Of a stretch of DNA of 64,000 bases, positions 53,232-60,446 are shown one piece after another. Source of the stretch: Bdellovibrio bacteriovorus (GTDB taxonomy: Bacteria; Bdellovibrionota; Bdellovibrionia; Bdellovibrionales; Bdellovibrionaceae); contig NZ_CP020946.1 in the NCBI RefSeq assembly GCF_002208115.1, forward strand, positions 2,108,001 through 2,172,000, in the 5' to 3' direction. The position numbers were made by a program, and so were the translations under genes. The notes under the pieces are model-generated. The model searched no databases and was not told where the DNA came from. It saw only the letters and a list, made by a program, of their open reading frames with translations. Each line of letters starts with the position of its first letter. Position 1 is the first letter of the stretch.

Positions 53232-53654
53232 ATGGCAACTGAACCTTTTTCCAGCTCCAATACCAGTTACTGTTTCCGTTTGAGACCGGGGCAGGACTTA
53301 AAAAAGGAACTCTTGTTCTATTGTCAAAAGTACCACCTTCATGCGGCCTGCGTCGTGAGCGCAGTTGGCAGCGTCGATAAGGCTCATTTACGTATGTCTG
53401 GCGGCAAGGACGTTGTCGAGTTCCAGGGGCCGTTTGAGATTGTGTCCTTGTCCGGAACGCTGGGGCCCGATGGGGCTCACTTGCATATGGCGATTAGCAA
53501 CTATGAAGGTCAGGTGATCGGAGGGCATTTGATGGATGGCTCGGTGATTCACACGACGGCCGAGATTGTGCTTTTGGAAAATCATGATCTGACTTTCCAC
53601 CGGGAAGTGGATGGACATACCCAATACAAAGAACTGGTGATTAAAAAACGCTGA
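53232..53654 (+). CDS. PPC/DUF296-domain protein
   Basis: The 140-residue protein matches the PPC domain: YCFRLRPGQDLKKELLFYC, ACVVSAVGSVDKAHLR, PFEIVSLSGTL, then GAHLHMAISNYEGQVIGGHL with the conserved His and Gly, and a closing TAEIVLLE strand. In plants the domain is attached to AT-hook DNA-binding proteins. Bacterial stand-alone copies form trimers of unknown role, with a possible metal or ligand site at the His residues. The gene is preceded by AAGGGGAAATCC and is divergent from cysK. Confidence 0.88.
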   Translation: MATEPFSSSNTSYCFRLRPGQDLKKELLFYCQKYHLHAACVVSAVGSVDKAHLRMSGGKDVVEFQGPFEIVSLSGTLGPDGAHLHMAISNYEGQVIGGHLMDGSVIHTTAEIVLLENHDLTFHREVDGHTQYKELVIKKR

Positions 53655-53655
53655 C

Positions 53656-53976
53656 TCAAGCCTCTTTTTTAAGTTTTAGAGCTGGAAATACTTTACGAAT
53701 TTCTTCGACATCGACGAGACTACCTTGCACATAGGCATGAATCACAAACCCCAAAAGAGTTTGATAAGGAATGCCTTTTCTTTCTGCAACCGCCTTAAAA
53801 CCTTCAAAGTCCGCTTGTGTTAATCGCGCCGTAAACTTTGCTTCTTTCTTTTCTTTTTCACGTCTTAAAACTTCGTTCCGAGCATTGATTGCGGCAACTT
53901 TTTCTTTACTGACGGACTTCCAGCTTGAAAAATTATCTTCCAACTCTTTTTGGGTGGGAATTCGTTTTCTTTTCAT
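53656..53976 (-). CDS. Orphan CopG/BrnA-like antitoxin
   Basis: The 106-residue protein has a basic N-terminal half and a C-terminal ribbon-helix-helix-like region: ARLTQADFEGFKAVAERKGIPYQTLLGFVIHAYVQG. The phrase of the type 'A-x-R-x-G-I-P-Y-Q-T-L' is typical of CopG-family antitoxins of type II systems. No toxin frame lies upstream or downstream on the strand: downstream is the PPC gene and upstream only a 13-codon frame. An inverted repeat over a possible promoter lies upstream, as expected for self-control. Confidence 0.8.
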   Translation of the reverse strand: MKRKRIPTQKELEDNFSSWKSVSKEKVAAINARNEVLRREKEKKEAKFTARLTQADFEGFKAVAERKGIPYQTLLGFVIHAYVQGSLVDVEEIRKVFPALKLKKEA

Positions 53977-54053
53977 AATCCATACTCCTTCTTAAGTTTG
54001 CGGCTCTTATACATGGTTATATATCTTTCCGGAGGGATTTATCCGCCTCATAG

Positions 54054-54085
54054 ATTATACCTACTTGTATGGCAAATAGCCATAC
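54054..54085 (-). promoter_or_regulatory. Operator and -10 of the orphan antitoxin
   Basis: GTATGGC (54067-54073) and GCCATAC (54079-54085) form a perfect 7-bp inverted repeat. On the minus strand a perfect TATAAT (54054-54059) follows 7 bp downstream. No good -35 is seen, which suits a repressed or activator-dependent promoter. It lies about 80-110 bp upstream of the antitoxin start. Confidence 0.6.
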
Positions 54086-54153
54086 TTTTAATATCTGTGT
54101 AATTCCATAGGGATAAGCAATGATTATGCAGAAACGAACGACTTAACAATGGA

Positions 54154-54189
54154 GGCTGGCAGGACAGAGATTCCGAATCTCGCCCAGCC
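54154..54189. other. Nested hairpin between the Fic gene and the antitoxin
   Basis: GGCTGG (54154-54159) pairs with CCAGCC (54184-54189), and inside it GAGATTC (54167-54173) pairs with GAATCTC (54175-54181). It has no T-run on either strand. It lies about 40 bp after the Fic gene stop. A remnant of a recombination or attachment site, or an mRNA end, is possible. Confidence 0.4.
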
Positions 54190-54228
54190 ACAACCCAGTA
54201 AAGAATTTGGCTTGAGTCATTTTTAGAT

Positions 54229-54816
54229 TTAGCTCTTGGCAAAATTTAACAGGGGGCCATACTCCCCTGCTTTATCCGCCAACTTTAGACAATGAATATA
54301 TTCTTTGCGCAAGTGCCCCGCCAAGGCCAGACTGGTGCGCCCCCAGGTAAAACCAGAACACCCTTGCTGCTTCAAAAATAGATCCGTCGCCAATCGCGCA
54401 CAACGCCCGTTGCCGTTTGGGAAGGGATGAATATACACAAGACGATGATGAAAACGGATGGCAATTTCTTCGACTGAAAAAGTCTGATTCTGCAGCCAGT
54501 AGCTGATATCACCCAAAAGAATAGCCATATCACTCTGAATCGACAGCGGCGACACACCAATATTGGTTTGCCGGGTTCTCAAGTCACCCGCCCAGCGCCA
54601 GGTGTCCTCAAACATCTTCTGATGCAGCCGCTTCAGCCCGGTCAGGCTTAGCAGATCCTTTTTCAAAGACCTGCTGGATTCGGCCCACAGAATCGCCCGC
54701 GCGATATTGGCGGCCTCAAATTCATCCAGTTCCCCGTGAGTGGTCAAGCCCGGGATCAGACCACGCAAGGTCTCATCATCCAAAGGTGTGGCTCCGGGGA
54801 TTTCCTGGATTTTCAT
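54229..54816 (-). CDS. Fic-domain protein ('mobile mystery protein B' type)
   Basis: The 195-residue protein has a Fic core with the motif HPFPNGNGR (H130-R138). The canonical Fic motif is HxFx[D/E]GNGR, so the acidic residue that holds the metal is Asn134 here. The rest of the family pattern is intact (LHQKMFEDTWRWAGDLRTRQTNIG near residues 64-87). Fic proteins usually transfer AMP or other nucleotides to targets. The pairing with an HTH protein matches the 'mobile mystery' A/B pairs that occur together in mobile regions. The start overlaps the HTH gene stop (ATGA). Confidence 0.88.
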   Translation of the reverse strand: MKIQEIPGATPLDDETLRGLIPGLTTHGELDEFEAANIARAILWAESSRSLKKDLLSLTGLKRLHQKMFEDTWRWAGDLRTRQTNIGVSPLSIQSDMAILLGDISYWLQNQTFSVEEIAIRFHHRLVYIHPFPNGNGRCARLATDLFLKQQGCSGFTWGRTSLALAGHLRKEYIHCLKLADKAGEYGPLLNFAKS

Positions 54817-55283
54817 TTTTTCCGGCTCCAGATACGGCGATCTTCGTTGCGCAACAACTCTTGGGCAATTTCTTCGGAAAGCGCTTTTTGTGCGGATTTG
54901 GACGTCGCTTGCAATTCAAGACTCATCGAATGCTCGCTGGACTTCACGATTTCATCTGCGACTTTAAAAGCCTGCGCCTCTAAGGTCTTTTGCAGCCCCT
55001 GCTTCGGAACAAAACAATAAACGAAGTCACAGTTCATAGCTTCCGCTGCCTTTCTTAAAGACTCCAAAGTGACTGTCCCCGCCACTTCGTTCTTTTCAAG
55101 CCCTTCGATTCGCTGTTTGATCACACCCAAACGTGTCGCCAGGTCGTTCATCGACATCCCCAAGGCTGTACGGATTTCACGCACCCAACCCGTTTTGGGT
55201 GCTTTTAAGGCACGAACTTCTTGCGCCGCAGCAAACTGCCGGTCCAACTGAGCTCTTCGCAACTTTGCGGTTTTGGATTTCAC
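54813..55283 (-). CDS. XRE-type HTH protein ('mobile mystery protein A' type)
   Basis: The 156-residue protein starts at GTG 55281-55283 with GGGGG upstream. The HTH is at about residues 34-80 (WVREIRTALGMSMNDLATRLG, then KQRIEGLEKNEVAGTVTLES), and DFVYCFVPKQGL begins the C-terminal part. It is the usual partner of the Fic-type protein B and is likely the antitoxin or repressor. Three 18-bp palindromes lie directly upstream, fitting self-repression. The gene order, HTH first and Fic second with overlap, is that of the known pairs. Confidence 0.88.
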   Translation of the reverse strand: MKSKTAKLRRAQLDRQFAAAQEVRALKAPKTGWVREIRTALGMSMNDLATRLGVIKQRIEGLEKNEVAGTVTLESLRKAAEAMNCDFVYCFVPKQGLQKTLEAQAFKVADEIVKSSEHSMSLELQATSKSAQKALSEEIAQELLRNEDRRIWSRKK

Positions 55284-55296
55284 TAGGCCCCCATTC

Positions 55297-55380
55297 GTCT
55301 ATCTATAGATAGATATAATACATCATATCGTCTATTTTTAGATAGACTTAAAGATATATTTTATCTACTTAAAGGTAGAC
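55297..55380 (-). promoter_or_regulatory. Three phased 18-bp operators of the HTH-Fic operon
   Basis: Three palindromes, GTCTATCTATAGATAGAT (55297-55314), GTCTATTTTTAGATAGAC (55330-55347) and ATCTACTTAAAGGTAGAC (55363-55380), share the pattern TCTAY-N8-RTAGA. They begin exactly 33 bp apart, about three DNA turns, so bound repressor dimers would lie on one face. The first starts 14 bp from the GTG start codon. Confidence 0.8.
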
Positions 55381-55576
55381 GTTTTTACTGATTATAGAGG
55401 GAGCTGATCGAAGCTTTCTAAAAAACTCTATTGCCCAAACCCGGCCTTAGTCAATGAATATGTAAATTATATGTAAATACTAGACCTTTTGGACCGCCGC
55501 CCCGAAGCGAACATAAATTTAACCCGAGAGGCTTTATATGTTTGATGCCTACTTCGGCCCCCGATAGATTGCTCGG

Positions 55577-57055
55577 ATGCAATTTAATCATCCGATCGTA
55601 ATTCAAGGTGGCATGGGGATCGCAGTCTCTGACTGGCGTTTGGCAAAAACAGTTTCTCAAACAGGCCAGTTGGGCGTTGTTTCTGGAACTGCGATCAATT
55701 CAGTTCTGGTTCGTCGTCTGCAAGATGGTGATGCCGCCGGCGACTGCCGCCGTGCTTTGAAAGCCTTCCCGTCCCAGGAAATCGCTCAGAAGATTCTGGA
55801 CACTTATTTCATTGAAGGAGGTCGTCCAGCGACTCAGGCCTACAAACGTCCTCCGATGTTCAATCTGGAATCTCCAAAGGCTTTGTTGCAACTGACTGTG
55901 GCAGCTAGCTTTGTTGAAGTGTGGCTGGCGCGTGAAGGTCACAATGGTTTGATCGGCTTGAACCTTTTGGAAAAAGTGGTTCTGCCGAACTTGGCCTGCC
56001 TGTACGGCGGCCTGCTGGCGGGTGTGGATTACGTTATCATGGGTGCGGGTATTCCGCGTGAAATCCCGGGCGCTTTGGATCTGCTTGCGCAGAACCAAAA
56101 AGCGACTTTGAAGGTTCCGGTTGCGGGCGCTGCTGAAGATGGCGTTACATCTTTTGATCCACAGTCTGTGATGGAAGGCATTGAGCTTGCGCCTTTGAAA
56201 CGCCCTTACTTCTTCCCGATTGTTTCTTCTGCAATTCTGGCTGCGAATCTGAAAAAGAAATCCACGGGCCGTGTCGACGGCTTTATCGTGGAAGGCCCTT
56301 TGGCGGGTGGCCACAACGCGCCTCCGCGCGGGCCGATGAAGCTGAATGAGCGCGGCGAGCCGGTTTATGGAACTCGCGACGAAGTGTGCTTAAAAGAAAT
56401 GGCAGCTTTGGAGCTTCCATTCTGGATGGCGGGTTATTACGCGACTCCGGAGAAGCTGGCGGAAGTTCGTGCGCAAGGTGCTCACGGAGTTCAAGTGGGA
56501 ACTTTGTTTGCCTTCTCGGAAGAATCCGGAGTGAAGGAAGAACACAAAGCCCAGGCTTTGAAGAAAATCACAACCGAAACGGCTCCTGAAGGCGGCTGGA
56601 TCTTTACCGATCCTCGTTCTTCACCAACAGGATTCCCGTTTAAGGCGGCTCGCCTTTCTGGAACTATTTCTGAAGAAGCTTTGTACCTGTCCCGCAAACG
56701 TATTTGCGATCTGGGTTACTTGCGCCATGCTTATCAAAAACCCGACGGCACTGTGGGCCAGCGCTGCCCTGCCGAGCCGGTGAATGATTATGTTAAAAAA
56801 GGCGGTTTGGAAGAAGACACTGTCGGACGCAAATGTCTGTGCAATGCTTTGATGGCCGACGTGGGCATGGGCCAGATCCAGGCCGGCGGCGTGGAAGAGC
56901 AGCCTTTGTTGACTGCGGGTGATGACTTGAACAATGTCGCTCGTATGTTGCGTGGGAAAAGTTCTTACAGCGCTAAAGACGTTGTGGCTTATCTGCTGGG
57001 CCTTGATGGCACGGCACAGGTTGCAGTTCAATCTGAGGCCCCGCTGACAGTATAA
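55577..57055 (+). CDS. Nitronate monooxygenase/2-nitropropane dioxygenase-family enzyme
   Basis: The 492-residue protein has a TIM-barrel FMN-binding pattern: HPIVIQGGMGIAVSDWRLA at the N-terminus, DYVIMGAGIPREIPGAL, DGFIVEGPLAGGHNAPPRGP and GAHGVQVGTLFAFSEESG (FMN phosphate). Nitronate monooxygenases oxidise alkyl nitronates; related FMN proteins act as enoyl reductases (FabK, PfaD). The length is well above the usual 330-370 residues, with an extra C-terminal section that contains CPAEPVNDYVKK and KCLCNALMADVG. The reaction is therefore not certain. Confidence 0.85.
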   Translation: MQFNHPIVIQGGMGIAVSDWRLAKTVSQTGQLGVVSGTAINSVLVRRLQDGDAAGDCRRALKAFPSQEIAQKILDTYFIEGGRPATQAYKRPPMFNLESPKALLQLTVAASFVEVWLAREGHNGLIGLNLLEKVVLPNLACLYGGLLAGVDYVIMGAGIPREIPGALDLLAQNQKATLKVPVAGAAEDGVTSFDPQSVMEGIELAPLKRPYFFPIVSSAILAANLKKKSTGRVDGFIVEGPLAGGHNAPPRGPMKLNERGEPVYGTRDEVCLKEMAALELPFWMAGYYATPEKLAEVRAQGAHGVQVGTLFAFSEESGVKEEHKAQALKKITTETAPEGGWIFTDPRSSPTGFPFKAARLSGTISEEALYLSRKRICDLGYLRHAYQKPDGTVGQRCPAEPVNDYVKKGGLEEDTVGRKCLCNALMADVGMGQIQAGGVEEQPLLTAGDDLNNVARMLRGKSSYSAKDVVAYLLGLDGTAQVAVQSEAPLTV

Positions 57056-57167
57056 GTTTAATAAACTGTCGATGTTTTTGACTGTTGCCACTCAGCTTGA
57101 AACAGGCTGAGTTTTTCGATGGAATTATTATTCCCAATGCGGATAATGAACTTCAGCGGAGGACTTC

Positions 57168-57638
57168 ATGAAGAAGTTAATGGCAGCAGCGACGTTGTCT
57201 CTATCAATGATGATTACCACTTCTAACGCCCTTGCCGACAATGCCATCGGTATTGTGCTGGGCGATCCATCGGGGATCTCAGGAAGAGCTTCCCTGGATG
57301 GACAGCATTCAATTGAAGGCGCCCTGGCCTATGCCACGGGGGACCATTCCGGACTTCATATCCACGCCACTTATCTTTGGGACCGCGCTCGGACTTTTGC
57401 TGTGCAAGGTGGCGGTCCGATTGAGATGTATTATGGGCTTGGGGTGCGGTTGATTAACTTCAACAAGGGTGAACACGATGGCGAGCTGGCCATCGGTCCG
57501 CGGGCCCCGCTGGGGCTGCTTTATAATATCAATAATCCGGATATTGAGATCTTTGGGGAGCTTTCCGTCGCGGTGGATTTGACGCCGGAGACGGATGTGG
57601 ATTTGGATGTGGGGATTGGGGTGCGGTTGAGGTTTTAA
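57168..57638 (+). CDS. Small secreted beta-barrel-like protein
   Basis: The 156-residue protein has a signal peptide (about 1-23, cleavage near ALA-DN). A mature part of amphipathic strands follows, ending in VDLDVGIGVRLRF, a terminal Phe typical of outer-membrane barrels. Gly-rich strands such as GRASLDGQHSIEGALAYATG and YYGLGVRLINFNKGEHDG suggest a short barrel. The gene has an AGCGGAGGAC ribosome site. No named family is recognised. Confidence 0.7.
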   Translation: MKKLMAAATLSLSMMITTSNALADNAIGIVLGDPSGISGRASLDGQHSIEGALAYATGDHSGLHIHATYLWDRARTFAVQGGGPIEMYYGLGVRLINFNKGEHDGELAIGPRAPLGLLYNINNPDIEIFGELSVAVDLTPETDVDLDVGIGVRLRF

Positions 57639-57660
57639 GGTGCATCACCTGACAACCTTA

Positions 57661-58011
57661 TCAGAGATGTACCTCATCAATTTCAAAAATAAGAGCCAAG
57701 CTTTTTCTACATAGGAAAAGCTCTGACTTTGAAACCTTGCCTAGAGCTTTGGTAATACGACCACTGGATAACGTCCGGATCTGCAAAGTATCTATGACAG
57801 AATCCTTACTAAGGCCAGCGGCAGCCAGATTTTTCACGGTAACAAAAGCTGCACCCTTTTTCCCCGACGCATCGGTGACTGGCAGAACCGTTATCAAATC
57901 CAGTTTTGGATGCTGAAAGATAACCAGGCAAGGTCGAGTTTTTCCTTTTTCCTGACCTTGCACAGGATCTAGCTTTAATTCCACGACATCGCCCACGGAA
58001 TACTTACTCAA
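57661..58011 (-). CDS. MazF/PemK-type endoribonuclease toxin
   Basis: It encodes 116 residues from TTG 58009-58011, chosen because GGAG lies 6 bases upstream and the start overlaps the antitoxin end by 8 bp; a longer frame starts at ATG 58045-58047 inside the antitoxin. The MazF pattern is clear: YSVGDVVELKLDPVQGQEKG, KTRPCLVIFQHP, ITVLPVTDASGK and IDTLQIRTLSSGRITKALGKVS. MazF toxins cut single-stranded RNA at short motifs. The partner antitoxin is immediately upstream. Confidence 0.9.
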   Translation of the reverse strand: MSKYSVGDVVELKLDPVQGQEKGKTRPCLVIFQHPKLDLITVLPVTDASGKKGAAFVTVKNLAAAGLSKDSVIDTLQIRTLSSGRITKALGKVSKSELFLCRKSLALIFEIDEVHL

Positions 58012-58228
58012 AGTCTTCTCCGTCCAATGCCTTAAAGTAATGTTCAACCGATGACTTGCTATAGTCTTCCAACAACTGCTCTCTCTCTTTACGGCGGCGT
58101 TCGCGCTTCATTTTTTCACGCAAAAGATCCATCGCAAAATCTAGCATTTTGGTCTTATTCGCAAAACCCAAACCAGAATGGTTTTCCAAAAGCTCAACAT
58201 TCTCTTCTTTAAGTTTACCTATCTGCAT
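58004..58228 (-). CDS. MazE-type antitoxin
   Basis: The 74-residue protein is charged and helical: KTKMLDFAMDLLREKMKRERRRKE in the middle and an acidic C-terminal end (SSVEHYFKALDGEDFE), which is typical of the toxin-wrapping tail. The N-terminal 30 residues are probably a DNA-binding dimer part. The ATG (58226-58228) follows AAGAGG. The stop overlaps the toxin start. No exact family was recognised; the call rests on position and size. Confidence 0.8.
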   Translation of the reverse strand: MQIGKLKEENVELLENHSGLGFANKTKMLDFAMDLLREKMKRERRRKEREQLLEDYSKSSVEHYFKALDGEDFE

Positions 58229-58253
58229 AAGAACCTCTTACCTTCTTATCGGC

Positions 58254-58291
58254 GTACATGTCTATGTACATTAGGAACATACTCAAATCAA
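58254..58291 (-). promoter_or_regulatory. Promoter and operator of the MazEF-type operon
   Basis: On the minus strand, -35 TTGATT (58286-58291) and -10 TACATA (58263-58268) are separated by 17 bp. A perfect inverted repeat GTACAT-GTCT-ATGTAC (58254-58269) covers the -10, a usual place for self-repression. Confidence 0.65.
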
Positions 58292-58634
58292 TACATTAAT
58301 ATATACATATTTACATACAACAATCGGTCCATAAAGGGCAAGTTCATAAAGACCCAAAAACACTGGGCTTTTGTCTGTTTGGCAATTCAGAGTGCTGTCT
58401 AACTTTTAAACGATATTACCGGCATAGTGCTGCCATATCACCCCAAAGAACAAAAGACTCCATAGAACACCGCAACAGTCATTGCCGGTTTACAAAAAAT
58501 ATTTTACCCTTAAGCAGATTTTAGCTGTGCTAAGATCAGCTTAAATTCGCGACCACAAAAAACAATCATAACTTCTCATTGCTAAACTACAAGAAATCCT
58601 TATTAAGATGACCTCAACAATAAATGGAGGTCTC
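58292..58634. other. AT-rich gap between the MazEF pair and the Cys-rich gene
   Basis: There is no coding frame I can support. A weak hairpin with a short T-run (AAAGACCCA with TGGGCTTTT, about 58350-58375) is present. Composition is clearly more AT-rich than in the housekeeping parts of the window. Nothing else is seen. Confidence 0.5.
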
Positions 58635-58919
58635 ATGTCACTACCAAATAATGGATGGAAAAATAAATCTGGCACCGCCAAAAGAAGCTGTTCTCCTTGC
58701 GGCAGTTGGAAAGACCACTGGGTCAGCAAGACAAAACAATCTTGGCCCACACCATGTTCAGCTGGTGGCTGCGTCGGCACCGCATCAGTTGGCGCTCACG
58801 TATTTAACTCTAATGTCACCGGAGAACGCATCGTCCCTTTGTGCTACTCGTGCAACGGTATAGACAGTGAATTCTCGATCAAAGGTGGCGTTCACCTCGC
58901 CCATGCAGTTGAGTGCTAA
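58635..58919 (+). CDS. Small Cys/His-rich zinc-finger-like protein (HNH-like pattern)
   Basis: It encodes 94 residues from ATG 58635, with GGAGGT a few bases upstream. Three Cys pairs or groups are seen: SCSPCGSW (about 19-26), PTPCSAGGCVGTASVGAHVF (about 38-57) and IVPLCYSCNGID (about 66-77). The order Cys-x4-Cys, Ala-His-Val, then Pro-Leu-Cys-x2-Cys-Asn looks like a treble-clef zinc fold of the kind seen in HNH-type nucleases and related small proteins. A His-rich end (HLAHAVEC) follows. It stands alone on the plus strand next to a toxin-antitoxin pair. Confidence 0.65.
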   Translation: MSLPNNGWKNKSGTAKRSCSPCGSWKDHWVSKTKQSWPTPCSAGGCVGTASVGAHVFNSNVTGERIVPLCYSCNGIDSEFSIKGGVHLAHAVEC

Positions 58920-59082
58920 TTAGACTAATAGGAGTTATCTCCCCCCTTTTTTTTCAGTCTTACCTAGAGGCTGACCGAGAAAAAGGGGACACCCCCTCGG
59001 CACAAAAAAAGCGAGAATACGCGAACACAACTCCGTGCGGAAATTCACAGAACACTCAAAAATTTCAAAGCCCCTGTGACAT

Positions 59083-59094
59083 CTTGTTAACAAG
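59083..59094. promoter_or_regulatory. 12-bp palindrome upstream of the UDP-sugar dehydrogenase gene
   Basis: CTTGTTAACAAG is a perfect palindrome, 39-50 bp before the ATG of the dehydrogenase. It could be an operator; there is no other support. Confidence 0.3.
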
Positions 59095-59133
59095 TTTATT
59101 AGGACTTATATCTCCGCCGATTACGGAGAACTT

Positions 59134-60441
59134 ATGCCTTTTGGAACTCTTACTTCCCTATTCAAAGATCGCAAAGCAGTTATTGGAATTATCGGACTTG
59201 GCTATGTGGGACTTCCACTTGCTTTGAGATACTCGGAAGAAGGGTTCCCCGTTGTTGGCTTCGATATTGATGAGACCAAATCTGTAAAAATCGCCGCTGG
59301 GCAAACTTACATTGAGCACATCACTTCAGAATCCATCAAAAAAGCAACGCAAAGAGGGTTTCGAGCAACTACTGATTTCTCCGAGATTTCAAAAGTAGAC
59401 GCCATCGTCATCTGCGTTCCAACTCCGCTTAACAAGTATCGCGAACCAGATCTTAGCTTTGTTATTAACACAACAGAAAGCCTTCTTCCATTCCTGAGAA
59501 CCGGCCAAGTCGTCAGCTTGGAAAGCACGACTTACCCGGGAACCACCGACGAAGAGCTATTGCCACGTATTGAATCCCGCGGCTTTAAAGTTGGCGAAGA
59601 TATCTTTCTTGTATTCTCTCCAGAACGCGAAGATCCAGGCAGAAAAGACTTTACCACAAAAACCATCCCGAAGGTTGTCGGCGGCTTCTCGCCAAAATGT
59701 CTTGAGATCGGCAAGCTGCTTTACGGCGGCGTTATTGACACCGTAGTTCCAGTCAGTTCAACCAAAGCGGCGGAAATGACCAAGCTGCTTGAAAACATTC
59801 ACCGTGCAGTCAACATCGGTCTTGTGAATGAGCTCAAAGTGGTCTGCGACAAAATGGGCCTTGATATCCACGAGATCATTGATGCTGCCAGCACCAAACC
59901 ATTTGGCTTTGTGGCTTATCGCCCGGGGCCGGGCCTTGGCGGCCACTGCATCCCTATCGATCCGTTCTATTTGACCTGGAAAGCCCGTGCTTATGGCGTA
60001 AACACAAAGTTCATTGAGCTGGCCGGTGAAGTGAACTCCTCCATGCCCGAATATGTTATGGGGAAAATTAACTCCGGACTGAATACTCACAAAAAGTCCA
60101 TCAATGGATCTCGCGTGCTGGTCGTTGGCATCGCATACAAGAAGAATGTTGACGATATGCGCGAAAGTCCAAGTGTTATGATTATGGAGCACTTGCGTGA
60201 TGCAGGGGCAAACATCGACTATGCGGACATGCATGTCCCGGTGTTCCCGAAAATGCGTGAGCATAAATTTGATTTGAAGAGTGTTGAGGTCAATGAGGAC
60301 TCACTGAAGCAATACGACTGCGTGCTGATCGCGACTGACCATGATCGGTTTGACTATGGAATGATTCAGAAAAGTGCGAAACTGATCGTGGATACCCGCG
60401 GGAGATACCGCGGGGTTCATGGGAATGTTATTAAGGCGTAG
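59134..60441 (+). CDS. UDP-N-acetyl-hexosamine/UDP-sugar 6-dehydrogenase (WbpA/TviB-like)
   Basis: The 435-residue protein has an NAD-binding start [21 protein letters not shown] and the central [18 protein letters not shown]. Its catalytic Cys motif is [18 protein letters not shown], and the C-terminal UDP-binding domain carries [23 protein letters not shown]. These enzymes oxidise UDP-GlcNAc, UDP-ManNAc or UDP-Glc to the uronic acid for surface polysaccharides. The pattern favours the WbpA/WecC-type acting on N-acetyl sugars. It is convergent with the GDPD-like gene. Confidence 0.93.
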   Translation: MPFGTLTSLFKDRKAVIGIIGLGYVGLPLALRYSEEGFPVVGFDIDETKSVKIAAGQTYIEHITSESIKKATQRGFRATTDFSEISKVDAIVICVPTPLNKYREPDLSFVINTTESLLPFLRTGQVVSLESTTYPGTTDEELLPRIESRGFKVGEDIFLVFSPEREDPGRKDFTTKTIPKVVGGFSPKCLEIGKLLYGGVIDTVVPVSSTKAAEMTKLLENIHRAVNIGLVNELKVVCDKMGLDIHEIIDAASTKPFGFVAYRPGPGLGGHCIPIDPFYLTWKARAYGVNTKFIELAGEVNSSMPEYVMGKINSGLNTHKKSINGSRVLVVGIAYKKNVDDMRESPSVMIMEHLRDAGANIDYADMHVPVFPKMREHKFDLKSVEVNEDSLKQYDCVLIATDHDRFDYGMIQKSAKLIVDTRGRYRGVHGNVIKA

Positions 60442-60446
60442 GACAG

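Noticed and set aside
54001-54013. 13-codon frame (MYKSRKLKKEYGL) before the orphan antitoxin, as a toxin remnant
   Set aside because: It is too short to show any toxin motif. It may be a leader peptide, but nothing supports that beyond position.
58246-58253. GCCGATAA on the minus strand upstream of the MazE-type gene, as a sigma28 promoter
   Set aside because: The -10 form is perfect, but the region 11 bases upstream (AATGTACA) does not match TAAAGTTT. A sigma70-like pair with 17-bp spacing fits better.
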